Positions 33,863-43,053 of a DNA stretch of 64,000 nt are shown piece after piece. The notes beneath the pieces were generated by a model. That model ran no database searches. It saw only the letters and a program-made list of their open reading frames with translations, and had not been told where the DNA came from. The translations under genes were made by a program, and so were the position numbers. The DNA lies in the NCBI GenBank assembly GCA_015709615.1, contig CP054179.1:2542001-2606000 (forward strand), in the 5' to 3' direction. Source of the stretch: Gammaproteobacteria bacterium. Lineage in GTDB: Bacteria; Pseudomonadota; Gammaproteobacteria; Burkholderiales; Nitrosomonadaceae. Position 1 is the stretch's first letter; each line of letters begins with the position of its first letter.

Positions 33863-34943
33863 GATTCTTAACTTGAATATCCGCGATCAGGTTATCAGAC
33901 AAGAAGTTTTGTTTTAATAGTTTTCTGACCGGTGCCGGAATGCCATGTTCAAGCGCATCAGCCGGGTTGATCCAGATCGATTCCGGTTCCGTCATGCGGG
34001 AATCTGAGACGACATGCAACAAGCGCGGATGAATACGAAGCTTGAAGTGAGTGAACTGATGATCCAACGCAGGTAGTTCGAGTGGTTGTTCAACCCGGAT
34101 TCCCAACTGGTGCTGACAGTAATCAGCGGCATCGATGCCGGTTGCGATTTCCGGGGGACACCATAACGCTCCCCAGATACCCGAAGCTGCTCTTTTCTGC
34201 AGCAGCAATTTCTGTTGTTGTAGTAGCAGTAAAAATACGATTTCTTTTTGCGGCAGCACTTTGCGGGGTTTTGCGGTTGGTAACTGATCGATACACTGTT
34301 CTTGAAATGCGACGCACTGCGATTGCAATGGGCAAGATTCGCAACGCGGGGTGTGGCGCGTGCAGACTGTGGCGCCCAGATCCATTAGGGCTTGGGTATA
34401 AGTTTCGATCGCGCCATGAGAGTGGTCAACGGGCAGAGACTCTTCGGCTTTTTTCCATAACAAGTTCTGAACTTTCATTTCTCCGGGATAGCCGCGGATA
34501 GCAAAAAAACGTGCGAATATTCGCTTCACATTACCGTCCAGAATCGCATCACGCTGACCGAAAGCAAAAACAGCAATAGCGGCAGCGGTCGATCGACCGA
34601 TTCCGGGCAGTTGCTGAATAATTTCTCGTGTATCAGGAAATTGTCCGTGATGGTTTCGCACAATTTTTTGAGCAGTCAAATGCAGATTGCGGGCGCGGGA
34701 GTAGTAACCAAGGCCGCTCCATAAAGCCAATACATCATCCAGCGGCGCTTGCGCCAGACTTGCAATGGTTGGGAATGCTTGTATAAACCGGGTGTAATAG
34801 GGGATGGCTGTATTGACCTGTGTTTGTTGCAACATGATTTCAGATAACCAAACGGCATAGGGATCCCTGCTTTGTTGCCACGGCAAATGGTGGCGGCCAT
34901 GATCGCGATGCCAATGAATTAGCCGGGATGCTATAAACGACAT
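33855..34943 (-). CDS. mutY: A/G-specific adenine DNA glycosylase MutY
   Basis: 362 residues. HhH-GPD fold with catalytic Glu35 (SEIMLQQTQV) and Asp136 (DAILDGNVKR), helix-hairpin-helix LPGIGRSTAAA, 4Fe-4S cysteines 194, 201, 204 and 210, and a C-terminal NUDIX-like domain (about 230-350) that senses 8-oxoG. It removes A opposite 8-oxoguanine. Confidence 0.97.
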   Translation of the reverse strand: MSFIASRLIHWHRDHGRHHLPWQQSRDPYAVWLSEIMLQQTQVNTAIPYYTRFIQAFPTIASLAQAPLDDVLALWSGLGYYSRARNLHLTAQKIVRNHHGQFPDTREIIQQLPGIGRSTAAAIAVFAFGQRDAILDGNVKRIFARFFAIRGYPGEMKVQNLLWKKAEESLPVDHSHGAIETYTQALMDLGATVCTRHTPRCESCPLQSQCVAFQEQCIDQLPTAKPRKVLPQKEIVFLLLLQQQKLLLQKRAASGIWGALWCPPEIATGIDAADYCQHQLGIRVEQPLELPALDHQFTHFKLRIHPRLLHVVSDSRMTEPESIWINPADALEHGIPAPVRKLLKQNFLSDNLIADIQVKNHG

Positions 34944-35033
34944 GGTAATGTTGCTTGGGGATTCAAATATGCCGGGATGAATTAGTGGAAAAACGGCTAT
35001 CAGCGCTGTATCGTGATGACTGCTTGGCAGGAT

Positions 35034-35288
35034 TTACGGGAAAATGACTTCGCTGAATTTGGCATTGGGTGTCAGAACTTCCATTTTAGCGAGCCGGGTT
35101 AATTCAACCTGTTGCCGCGAATCGCCATCGATCACCAAGCATTCGTTTTTCTCGGGTGAACTGACAATATCAATGGCTTTTCCTTCGATTATCTGATTAT
35201 TTTTCAAGATGAGCCTCAGCCGGTAGCCGTACATGCAAGCAACTTCCACGAAGTCATGGAGATCGCACGAAATAGCATCTTGAGTCAT
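35034..35288 (-). CDS. rof: Rof (YaeO)-like Rho inhibitor
   Basis: 84 residues. The order ISCDLHDFVEVACMYGYRLR, then ...IIEGKAIDIV and ECLVIDGDSRQQVELTRLAK, follows E. coli Rof, a small Sm-like beta-barrel that binds Rho and blocks its primary RNA site. Length is the same. It is a stand-alone gene divergent from ynfA. Membership in the Rof family is likely; activity on this organism's Rho is inferred. Confidence 0.75.
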   Translation of the reverse strand: MTQDAISCDLHDFVEVACMYGYRLRLILKNNQIIEGKAIDIVSSPEKNECLVIDGDSRQQVELTRLAKMEVLTPNAKFSEVIFP

Positions 35289-35356
35289 AGCCGTTAATCC
35301 TTTTATTGATGATATGAAGGCATAATATACACGACTAAAAGCTGCGAGACCAAATT

Positions 35357-35698
35357 ATGGAAATTCTAAAAACATTGGGCTTATTCGTTGTTACTGCACT
35401 CGCCGAGATAATCGGGTGTTATTTGCCGTATCTCTATTTGAAAGAAGGTAAACCTTTCTGGCTGCTTTTTCCCGCTGTGATCAGTCTGGTGATATTTGTT
35501 TGGTTGTTGACGCTACACCCGCAAGCGGCTGGCCGGGTTTATGCCGCGTATGGCGGCGTTTATATCTGTGTGGCACTGATATGGTTGTGGGCGATCGATG
35601 GTGTTCGTCCGGCAACGGCTGACTGGATTGGGGTAGGTTTTTGTTTGACCGGAGCGATCGTTATTATGTATGGAAGGCAGCTTGACCGGTATTTATAG
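35357..35698 (+). CDS. ynfA: YnfA/UPF0060 family membrane protein
   Basis: 113 residues with four membrane segments and the family markers LAEIIGCYLPYLYLKEG, PQAAGRVYAAYGGVYI and WLWAIDGVRP. YnfA proteins are small multidrug-resistance-like transporters whose physiological substrate is unclear. Single gene, divergent from the rof-like gene. Confidence 0.94.
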   Translation: MEILKTLGLFVVTALAEIIGCYLPYLYLKEGKPFWLLFPAVISLVIFVWLLTLHPQAAGRVYAAYGGVYICVALIWLWAIDGVRPATADWIGVGFCLTGAIVIMYGRQLDRYL

Positions 35699-35745
35699 CG
35701 AAACCAAGTTGCGTTTTCCGGTATTGCAAGTTGTTTCCTGATGGG

Positions 35746-36531
35746 TTATTTGACTTTTCTCATCTGCTCCTGCTTGATGATATAGCGTTGGATCATTGCT
35801 TCCATGCTGGCCGCCAGTTCAATAAACTGACACCCTGCGCGCATGCAGTTTTGTCCGTTGCGCAAAGTGATTTCATAGGTGTTCTTTACCTGAATGCTGA
35901 CAGTGATAGTGCCAATATCCGGAAGAGCGATTTTGCAGTCACTATAGACCATACCGGGATCAAAATTAATAATCGGGTGCTGGTCGATCACGGCAATTCC
36001 GCCGCAACTGATATCGAGTAATGCCACTTCAGCTTTGGTGGCTGGGTCTTTTCCAGGTATTGGAATGACGCACTTTAGCGGCTTGACGATTGGAGTGGTA
36101 ATGCGGAAATGGTTTCTTCTTTGTATCCGCAGGAGCGACTCGGGGATGTTTACCGCAAAAGCGTCCCGGCCTTGGTACTGAATTTTCCTGATTTGATTGC
36201 AGACAAATTCGATTTTTACTCTATTTTGTGTGGTTACAAAGACAAGTTCTTTGCAATGCAGTGCTTTCTGGCAGTGTTTATCATTGGCTCCATAATCAAT
36301 CATCATTTCTCTTTTATCAGTATCGATGGCGATTATGGATGTCAGAATAAAATCGCTGGCATAATCAGGATAGAGGGTGATTAATGAGTTGGTTTGCATA
36401 ATCCCGCGAAGAATGAAAAGAATATCGATTTCGGAGTGGATGCGGAAATTTTCACCGGTTTCTTCGTGAGAGAATTGAGTCGGCGCTAAAATGCTAATAG
36501 CTTCGGTGATCTGATCAGGTGTTTGTAACAT
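35746..36531 (-). CDS. ycgR: Flagellar brake protein YcgR (PilZ, c-di-GMP binding)
   Basis: 261 residues. N-terminal YcgR/PilZN domain (about 1-115), then PilZ with the c-di-GMP-binding QRRNHFR motif (about 136-142) and DISCGGIAV. On binding c-di-GMP it acts on the flagellar motor to slow swimming. It overlaps the preceding gene by one base (TAATG), so it is last in the fliD-to-ycgR minus-strand row. The two GGDEF proteins at 45.4-48.1 kb are candidate sources of its ligand. Confidence 0.93.
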   Translation of the reverse strand: MLQTPDQITEAISILAPTQFSHEETGENFRIHSEIDILFILRGIMQTNSLITLYPDYASDFILTSIIAIDTDKREMMIDYGANDKHCQKALHCKELVFVTTQNRVKIEFVCNQIRKIQYQGRDAFAVNIPESLLRIQRRNHFRITTPIVKPLKCVIPIPGKDPATKAEVALLDISCGGIAVIDQHPIINFDPGMVYSDCKIALPDIGTITVSIQVKNTYEITLRNGQNCMRAGCQFIELAASMEAMIQRYIIKQEQMRKVK

Positions 36532-36863
36532 TATTGATTCTCCAGAATTTTCTGTGTAATTCTTTTATCAAGGTCATTTCTTGTAGCCAAGGACGTTTTT
36601 CCTTGTTCCAATCTGTAAAGCCACGCTAATAATTCTGCTACTGCCACATAAAGCTGCGGTGGAATGCGATCATCAAGATCGACTTGCATCAGTAATGCAA
36701 CCAGCTCACTGGATTCGTGAACATAGACTCCCGCTTCTTTAGCGCGTTTGATAATTTCTTGAGCGATTACGCCACGGCCTTTGGCAACTACTTTGGGTGC
36801 GATTTGTCCTTCACGGTAAGCGAGTGCAACGGCAGTCAGATAGGATTCATTTGCTGTCATCAT
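36531..36863 (-). CDS. FlhB C-terminal-domain paralogue (FhlB/YlqH type)
   Basis: 110 residues corresponding only to the cytoplasmic C-terminal domain of FlhB/YscU: AVALAYREGQIAPKVVAKG, GVIAQEIIKRAKEAGVYVHE and the IPPQLYVAVAELLAWLYRL end. The membrane part and the NPTH autocleavage motif are missing, as in described FhlB-type proteins. It may act in export-substrate switching alongside FliK, whose gene it overlaps. A full FlhB should exist elsewhere. Confidence 0.9.
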   Translation of the reverse strand: MMTANESYLTAVALAYREGQIAPKVVAKGRGVIAQEIIKRAKEAGVYVHESSELVALLMQVDLDDRIPPQLYVAVAELLAWLYRLEQGKTSLATRNDLDKRITQKILENQ

Positions 36864-37893
36864 GCTTGACTTCTACTATTTGGATATTTAATCCGGCAGA
36901 TTGCATACCACTGGTCAGTGGCAATTGATTACTCTTGAGTAAACGGGCGGTTTCTAATTGTGCAGCGTTCAGTTGAATGCTAATGCCACTTGCATTCAGC
37001 GCGATGGTTGCGGCGATGTCGCCAAGTTCCGGCATTGATAAACGAAACTGTGTGCGCCACTGAGCGGCCTGATCAGAGCCATTTTCCCTAGTTGCATTAT
37101 CTTGGGATTCCTCGTAAATATCCCATTCCATCGGCTGTCCCGGCCACGCGTCGCCACGCCAGAGCAAATGTCCTGTTTCCAAAGTGGTTAGCTGTTGCTG
37201 CACTAACGGGATTGTCTGTGCATGTACAGGCATTTCCGAGGTTAGTGAGGCCGTTGCGGCAGCTTTGACAGTTGATAAGTCAGCTGTTACCAGCATTAGC
37301 TTTCCTTGCGGTTCTTGTTGCAAATTTTCAAGTGTATTTTCTCCGTGAATCCATTGCGACTGATGCGATTCATAGAATAAACCACTTTGAACAATTGCTT
37401 TTTGTAATAAACCGGGTAAATCAGTGCTATTTGTTGGCGCACTCGTTAATATCGGATTCGGACTGGTGAGTGAGTGAGCGGTTGAAGTATTCGCTGTGTT
37501 TCCTGATGTGTATTTTAAAACATCTTGCATCAAAGCACCCAAGAAACGGCCGGCGGTACTGATGGATGTATTGTTTACTTCGTTATCTGAGGGTGCATCG
37601 CTCAAAGTCAAAAACTCCGGCTTCGGCTCATTTGAAATAAAAACAAGCTCCAGTTTGTTACCCGGTTGAAAATTTTCAGGCAAGCGCATTTGTATTGACT
37701 TGCCTGCAACTGACACTTGTGAATCGCCATTCAATAAGCGGGCTTCAACCAGTGCTTGATACTTCTGGCCTTGTATGAACTCTGTAGAAGAAGTTTGTGA
37801 ATCGAGTATTGCTGTTACCGGTGAAACGGGTGCGGTTGGTTTTATCTGAGTTGAAATTGCGGCTACATCTGTTTTGATTATGGTTGGAATCAC
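36847..37893 (-). CDS. fliK: Flagellar hook-length control protein FliK
   Basis: 348 residues from a GTG start. A low-complexity Ser/Thr/Gln-rich N-terminal part (about 1-230) and a conserved C-terminal domain (WRTQFRLSMPELGDIAATI, SGISIQLNAAQLETARLL, LPLTSGMQSAGLNIQIVEV) that triggers the FlhB switch. Divergent N-terminus is normal for the family. It overlaps the FlhB-like gene by 17 nt. Confidence 0.85.
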   Translation of the reverse strand: MIPTIIKTDVAAISTQIKPTAPVSPVTAILDSQTSSTEFIQGQKYQALVEARLLNGDSQVSVAGKSIQMRLPENFQPGNKLELVFISNEPKPEFLTLSDAPSDNEVNNTSISTAGRFLGALMQDVLKYTSGNTANTSTAHSLTSPNPILTSAPTNSTDLPGLLQKAIVQSGLFYESHQSQWIHGENTLENLQQEPQGKLMLVTADLSTVKAAATASLTSEMPVHAQTIPLVQQQLTTLETGHLLWRGDAWPGQPMEWDIYEESQDNATRENGSDQAAQWRTQFRLSMPELGDIAATIALNASGISIQLNAAQLETARLLKSNQLPLTSGMQSAGLNIQIVEVKHDDSK

Positions 37894-37964
37894 GGCAGCT
37901 CATCTTCGCGCTAAATAATGACTTAGAAAAAGTGTGAGCACATTGCTTTGTTTCTAAAGAATAT

Positions 37965-38300
37965 TTATAGATTGTTAATCGGTTGATAAGCGAGATGAAG
38001 ATCGCGTTTGCGGCTATTAGCGTTGAGCATATCTTGCAACTTCATCATCCATGGTTCAGTAATCGCTCTGATTTGTGCGTCGTCTGCCAATATTTGATGG
38101 ATAATTTTTACTTTCTTTTGCAAGAACTCTTTGTCCAATATAGGTTCCTGATCGTTTTTAATAAGTATTTCAGTTAATTGCTTGCATTCCTGTTCCAGCT
38201 GTATCAATTGATCCCATTCGTTATTTTGAGCCGCCGCAAGCATTTTACCGGTAGTTGCTAAAATAGCATTGTATGTTTTCAGCGTTTGTACACTATCCAT
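37965..38300 (-). CDS. fliT: Flagellar protein FliT (chaperone-like)
   Basis: 111 residues, helical, with YNAILATTGKMLAAAQNNEW and DQLIQLEQECKQLTEIL, matching FliT. FliT is the export chaperone for FliD and in enterics an FlhDC regulator. The assignment rests on size, helical pattern and position right after fliS; sequence identity in this family is low. Confidence 0.85.
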   Translation of the reverse strand: MDSVQTLKTYNAILATTGKMLAAAQNNEWDQLIQLEQECKQLTEILIKNDQEPILDKEFLQKKVKIIHQILADDAQIRAITEPWMMKLQDMLNANSRKRDLHLAYQPINNL

Positions 38301-38338
38301 TTATCTTGGTACCCTTATTGTTATTACAGAATTATCAG

Positions 38339-38767
38339 CTAGATTGCGATTGCCTTTATTGCAGTTTGTGTTTCACTCGTTTTACCGATTTCTTTCCAGG
38401 CACTATGCAGTTCGGATAGCAATTTGCTGACTTCATTAATAATTTCAAGATTATTCTGAATATTGGCAACCAAAAGCCGGTATGCCATGTAATCATAGAG
38501 AGCTTGAAGTTTAACCGCCAGGTCACCGCCCGCATTCATATCCAAGCTTGCTTTCAGACCATGATCAATAATCATAATAGCTTTAGAGATCATTTGACCT
38601 TTCTCGGCGATTTCATTGTGTTGCATGTGCATTCTGGCTTTTGCCAAAGCCTCTTGCGTGCCTTCAAACAACATTAAGATTAGTTTGTGTGGATCGGCTG
38701 ATTCAATACCTGTTTCCACTCCAATGCGCTGATAAGCGGATATTGCACTATTCATGGTTGTATACAT
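38339..38767 (-). CDS. fliS: Flagellin chaperone FliS
   Basis: 142 residues. Family pattern AISAYQRIGVETGIESADPH, KLILMLFEGTQEALAKARMH, KAIMIIDHGLKASLDMNAGG and LYDYMAYRLLVANIQNN. It binds unfolded flagellin C-termini before export. It lies 47 nt downstream of fliD. Confidence 0.96.
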   Translation of the reverse strand: MYTTMNSAISAYQRIGVETGIESADPHKLILMLFEGTQEALAKARMHMQHNEIAEKGQMISKAIMIIDHGLKASLDMNAGGDLAVKLQALYDYMAYRLLVANIQNNLEIINEVSKLLSELHSAWKEIGKTSETQTAIKAIAI

Positions 38768-38814
38768 TCTGTACTCCTTTTATTTTGTGGAGAGTCTATT
38801 GACGAGATTGGTTG

Positions 38815-40788
38815 TTAGCTACTTGTTGTTGGTAATCTGGATAATTGTTGCTGTAAGAAATTACTGGTTTGTGTCATGCTGGCAATCGTTGTGTCTAATG
38901 CGGTAAATTGAGCTCGTATTCGTTTTTCTGTATCGGCAAGCCGTTGATTCAAAGCATCCCGCTGAGATCCTATATCTTTGATCGTTGAGTTTATACCATC
39001 AATGCGGCTATCAATTAGGCGACCATTTAACATCTCGCCTACTAATTTATTCAATTTGGCTGCAAAACCATGCGCAAAATCTATTTCGCCTCTGGCACCT
39101 GTACTGCCTCCAGTTACCTTGATAACGAGTCCGCTACTGTCAGCGGCACCGGTTAACGTTTGACCGGAACCAGTTGCAGTAACGCCATTAATTGTGCCTG
39201 CTACGTCTACTCCTGCGGTTTCAGCAGGTGTGCCAAATAAATCCGATTTACCATTTCCACCGGTGATCGATACGGTTGAGGCAGAGCCATAACGATTTGA
39301 GACAACGGCTAGTTTTCCAGAAGATTCGCTCACTGTAACTTTTATGCCAGCAGAAGATAGTGCCGAAGCGCCGTTAATCTTCGATTGAATTTCAGCGGCT
39401 AGAGATGCTGCTGTATAGGTGCCAGCCGCCAGTGTTATATTTGCGCTTACACCATCGACAGAAAGATTTAATGAATTATTGACTTCGGCATTGATCGTCA
39501 ATGCAGCTGCTGTATCGCCTAAGGCACTGCCTTGTGTTGCAATACGGCTGACGTTCAATGAATACTTGCCATTGACTGTATCCGATTTGGCACTGGTAAA
39601 TGACACGAGACTATCACTTGTTTTTCCAACAGAGGAAAATAATGTTGAAATATCCTTGGTCGGATCGCTCAGTGCTTTCGATAGCTTAGTGGAGTCAAAT
39701 TGCAGTGTCCCGTCCGATTGGAACGAGATACCTACTTCCGATAGTAAGCTTAAACCTCCACCAGCTGTAGTCAACGGATCGGAGATTGCATTACGTATTC
39801 GGGTTTGAATTGACCGAACGGTTGAATCTCCGGTTAGGATGGATGCTTGCTTAGTTCCCGCATCATATTTTGAAAGACCAACAATAGTTTTATTGAGATC
39901 ATTAAAAGCTTTTACAAATGATGACACAGCGTTCTGAATGCCAGCAGTGTCACGCGACAAGTTTAAGGTTGATGTGGTGCCAGGGTTTGCTTTTAATAAA
40001 TTTAACGTGACGCCCTCAATAGCATCTGTGATATTGTTTGATGCCTTGCTGATTGAGATGCCGTCGATAACTAATGTAGCATTGCTAGCGGCTACAGTTT
40101 GAGTCAAATTGGTCGTGCCCCCCGTCGATCCATCATAAACAAGCTGGGAAAGCCCTGCGTTATCGGTATTATTTCCATCAGTGTCAGTTGCGGTTATTTT
40201 TAGCGCGTTACTCAAACCAGTGTCTTGAGAAGCAATTACTAAACGGTTACCTGTGCCATCATTGACTATGCTGGCAGATACGCCCGCATTGGCTTGGTTG
40301 ATTGCGTCACGGATACCGGAAAGCGATGAATTACCTGAGGAAATGGTAATCGACTGTGCCGCTTTATCTGGGTTTAGTGTGAACGTGCCGCCGCTATATG
40401 TGCCAAATTGTATAGTCAAGGTACCGCTACCAACTGCAGAACTTGTGGTTGCGAAAACGGTGGATTTGAGTTTGTGTGACTGTGCAAGTGTTTGTATTTC
40501 TATGGAATGGCTTCCTGTTACTGCGGACGATGTTGCGCTTGCATTTGCTAATGAGGTATCAGAAAAACCGGCCGTTATGGCGGTAAATTTTGCCGGATCA
40601 GATAATGCGGCTAAATTGCTCTGAAATGAGGATAATGCTCCTTTTAAAGTGCCAAAAGCAGTCAACCGGGTTTGCTGTTTAGCTTCTTTAGCGTCAAGAG
40701 CTGTCAGAGGCTGACTTTCAGCCTTCATTAGTTGGGTGACTAAACCATTGACATCTAAACCTGATCCAATTCCTGGAGACGAAAGCAT
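38815..40788 (-). CDS. fliD: Flagellar filament cap protein FliD
   Basis: 657 residues. Conserved N-terminal FliD_N (SSPGIGSGLDVNGLVTQLMK), a large variable Ser/Thr/Gly-rich centre, and C-terminal FliD_C with DIGSQRDALNQRLADTEKRI and SFLQQQLSRL. It is at the long end of the family because of an enlarged middle region. It caps the filament and promotes flagellin assembly. It is preceded by flaG by 28 nt. Confidence 0.97.
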   Translation of the reverse strand: MLSSPGIGSGLDVNGLVTQLMKAESQPLTALDAKEAKQQTRLTAFGTLKGALSSFQSNLAALSDPAKFTAITAGFSDTSLANASATSSAVTGSHSIEIQTLAQSHKLKSTVFATTSSAVGSGTLTIQFGTYSGGTFTLNPDKAAQSITISSGNSSLSGIRDAINQANAGVSASIVNDGTGNRLVIASQDTGLSNALKITATDTDGNNTDNAGLSQLVYDGSTGGTTNLTQTVAASNATLVIDGISISKASNNITDAIEGVTLNLLKANPGTTSTLNLSRDTAGIQNAVSSFVKAFNDLNKTIVGLSKYDAGTKQASILTGDSTVRSIQTRIRNAISDPLTTAGGGLSLLSEVGISFQSDGTLQFDSTKLSKALSDPTKDISTLFSSVGKTSDSLVSFTSAKSDTVNGKYSLNVSRIATQGSALGDTAAALTINAEVNNSLNLSVDGVSANITLAAGTYTAASLAAEIQSKINGASALSSAGIKVTVSESSGKLAVVSNRYGSASTVSITGGNGKSDLFGTPAETAGVDVAGTINGVTATGSGQTLTGAADSSGLVIKVTGGSTGARGEIDFAHGFAAKLNKLVGEMLNGRLIDSRIDGINSTIKDIGSQRDALNQRLADTEKRIRAQFTALDTTIASMTQTSNFLQQQLSRLPTTSS

Positions 40789-40816
40789 TTTTAAGCTCTA
40801 TCCAAAATGATTGTTG

Positions 40817-41185
40817 TTATGCTTTTCCGTTAAATAACAATCCTTGAACTTTGTCCAACGTTCGGGCTATTTCGACAGCTTCTTCGGATGGAATTTGACG
40901 GATAACTTCTTCGGTGTGTACATCCATTACTTTGATAATTGTTTTCCCAGTATCTTCGTCAATCGAGAAACGCAAGTTGTGTGCCAAGTTGTCCACAGTG
41001 CCTTGAATCTTTTGAACAGCTTGCTTAACTTGATCTTCGGATTTTGCGCTATTTACTTGAGAATCAATAGTTGAAACTGGTAATGCTGTTGCATCCACAT
41101 TGGTTATGGATGATTTTCGAGGCATCGATAAAGATGGCGAAGATGGTAGAAGTGCACCGGTAGCATTTAATTGATTGATAGTCAT
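40817..41185 (-). CDS. flaG: FlaG family flagellar protein
   Basis: 122 residues. The family core is in the C-terminal half: AVQKIQGTVDNLAHNLRFSI, TIIKVMDVHTEEVIRQIPSE and EAVEIARTLDKVQGLLF. FlaG influences filament length in Pseudomonas and others. It sits between fliC and fliD, a common order. Confidence 0.95.
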   Translation of the reverse strand: MTINQLNATGALLPSSPSLSMPRKSSITNVDATALPVSTIDSQVNSAKSEDQVKQAVQKIQGTVDNLAHNLRFSIDEDTGKTIIKVMDVHTEEVIRQIPSEEAVEIARTLDKVQGLLFNGKA

Positions 41186-41203
41186 TTTGTAACTCCTTAA
41201 AGT

Positions 41204-41247
41204 TGACAGAAACGCGGAGAGGTCAATTGGATTCCGCGTTTCTGTCA
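41204..41247. repeat. 15-bp perfect inverted repeat between fliC and flaG
   Basis: TGACAGAAACGCGGA (41204-41218) and its exact complement at 41233-41247 with a 14-nt loop, just past the fliC stop (minus strand). The following T-run on the minus strand is short (CTTT), so it may be a leaky terminator allowing reduced read-through into flaG-fliD, or a stabilising 3' hairpin of abundant fliC mRNA. Confidence 0.7.
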
Positions 41248-41285
41248 GCTTTATTTAATACGAAGTATCATCTGTCACGATTTGT

Positions 41286-42749
41286 TTAACGTAAAAGTGA
41301 TAGAACGTTATTGGGTAGTGAATTTGCTTGCGCAAGAATCGCTACACCGGCTTGTTGCAGAATTTGCCCACGAGTCAAATTAGCTGATTCTGCAGCAAAG
41401 TCAGCATCTTGGATCCGGCTGCGAGAAGCGGAAAGATTTTCCGATGCGGTTTGCAGGTTTGCAATCGTCGAGCTAAAGCGATTCTGAATTGCACCAAGAT
41501 CACCACGTGAATTATTTATAGTTTTTAAAGCTTCATCCAGCGTTTTAATTGCCACTTGCGCATTGGTCGCCGATGATATATCCACAGTAGCGACAGAATT
41601 AAACGAGCTGGTAGTAGCGCCGAATACATCAGCATTTCCACCGCTAGCTGATATCTGTCCGTTGGCACTTGTGAGCTCAACGGTACCGGTGGCAATTGTC
41701 GAATCGGTTGCCGCACCGCCTGTTAAGGTTCTTGTGGTTGCGCCGGCAACTACATCCGCTGTTTTTGTTGCGCCAGTGTTGTTAAAGTCTTGGATTCCTA
41801 TATCCCTTCCATCGGTTGTTGTGAGCGTAATCACTGATTTATTGGTCGGAGATGCAAATGAAGCGGTGACACCGGTAAGAGATTGCAGACCATTAATGGC
41901 GGAAGCTAAACCACTTAAGTCTGAAGTGTCGGTTACGGTGGCTGAGACTGTGTTCCCATTTAAGTCAAAAGATATCGTACCGGCCGAAGCAATGTTACCC
42001 AATGTCGCACTATTGGAGGCAGTAGCGGTGATGCCGATGCTGGAAGCAGAGGCATTAATGGCTGCTGCTATTGTTTTTGCATCGGATCCTACTGCGTAAC
42101 CGATATTGCCTGTCGCTCCTTTATTATTAGAGAGCACTAGGGCAGCTTCGACAGTTACGCCGTTACCACCGGAGTTGTCAGCACCGGCTGCTGTTGCTGT
42201 ATTCATGGCAGTTCCGTTGGTGGTAAGTACATTACTGCCTAAAGCAGTCGCACGAGCATCACCGATTGAAGAAATATTGATCGTTTGGTTTGCGTTTGCG
42301 CCAACTTGGAAACTTTGATTCAGAAAAGAACCATCTAATAAATTAAGGCCGTTAAATTGCGTTTGACTAGCAACGCGTGTTACCTCTGCACTTAGTTGAG
42401 CGGCCTCAGCTTGTAACGAAGCACGATCACTGGCGCTATTGGTCGCATTGGCAGATTGAACTGCTAGTTCGCGAATACGTTGCAAGTTGTTACCGATTTC
42501 ACCCAGTGCACCTTCGGCAGTTTGCGATAGTGAGATGCCATCATTGGCGTTACGTACAGCTTGGTTCAAGCCACGGATTTGTGAGGTCATTCTTTCCGAA
42601 ATCGCCAGACCTGCAGCATCGTCTTTGGCGCTATTGATACGTAAACCGGACGATAAACGTGTCAACGAAGTGTTTAAAGCGGTTTGTGAAGTGTTTAAGT
42701 TCCGTTGCGCATTTAATGAGGCTACATTAGAGTTAATGATTTGTGGCAT
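41286..42749 (-). CDS. fliC: Flagellin
   Basis: 487 residues. Conserved D0/D1 N-terminus (MPQIINSNVASLNAQRNL, LSSGLRINSAKDDAAGLAIS, GALGEIGNNLQRIRELAVQS) and C-terminus (SRIQDADFAAESANLTRGQI, NVLSLLR). The central 200 residues are Ala/Thr/Ser/Gly-rich and variable, forming the surface of the filament. Only one flagellin gene is seen. A FliA promoter match lies about 100 bp upstream, and a 15-bp hairpin follows. Confidence 0.99.
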   Translation of the reverse strand: MPQIINSNVASLNAQRNLNTSQTALNTSLTRLSSGLRINSAKDDAAGLAISERMTSQIRGLNQAVRNANDGISLSQTAEGALGEIGNNLQRIRELAVQSANATNSASDRASLQAEAAQLSAEVTRVASQTQFNGLNLLDGSFLNQSFQVGANANQTINISSIGDARATALGSNVLTTNGTAMNTATAAGADNSGGNGVTVEAALVLSNNKGATGNIGYAVGSDAKTIAAAINASASSIGITATASNSATLGNIASAGTISFDLNGNTVSATVTDTSDLSGLASAINGLQSLTGVTASFASPTNKSVITLTTTDGRDIGIQDFNNTGATKTADVVAGATTRTLTGGAATDSTIATGTVELTSANGQISASGGNADVFGATTSSFNSVATVDISSATNAQVAIKTLDEALKTINNSRGDLGAIQNRFSSTIANLQTASENLSASRSRIQDADFAAESANLTRGQILQQAGVAILAQANSLPNNVLSLLR

Positions 42750-43053
42750 TTGGGTTCTCCTTTTTGATAACTATTGGTTTTGGCATAATTGCCATTTACG
42801 ACGTTGGCTGCCCTGCAATCCAAGAGGGTGTTTAACCACCGTTGATTGCAGTTATCGGAAATCATTTTGAAAAGTTTAGAATTTTACTTTCATGATTTTT
42901 GTCTAATTGGCTGGTTAATATGAGTTATTAATAGTAGAAAATGATTTTTTCGCGTAAAATTGCTTTGCAAAATTTGAAATATATTCAGAAAGTTAATTTC
43001 AGAAGTTAAGAGAAGCTCAATGTTATATCGACTTCAACCGGTGATGCACTGAG
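42750..43053. other. Divergent control region fliC / sensor kinase
   Basis: 304 bp. Holds the FliA promoter of fliC (minus) and a 95-nt 5' leader with a GGAGAA ribosome binding site next to the fliC start. On the plus side the sequence before the kinase ATG is A/T-rich without a clear promoter. No ORF. Confidence 0.6.
42852..42878 (-). promoter_or_regulatory. FliA (sigma-28) promoter for fliC
   Basis: Read on the minus strand: TAAA, 15-nt spacer, TCCGATAA. The consensus is TAAA-N15-GCCGATAA, so 11 of 12 positions match with ideal spacing. It lies about 100 bp upstream of the fliC ATG. Confidence 0.85.

Noticed and set aside
39419..42318. Several plus-strand ORFs of Ala/Val-rich product
   Set aside because: Antisense to the repetitive Thr/Ser/Gly-rich centres of fliD and fliC.
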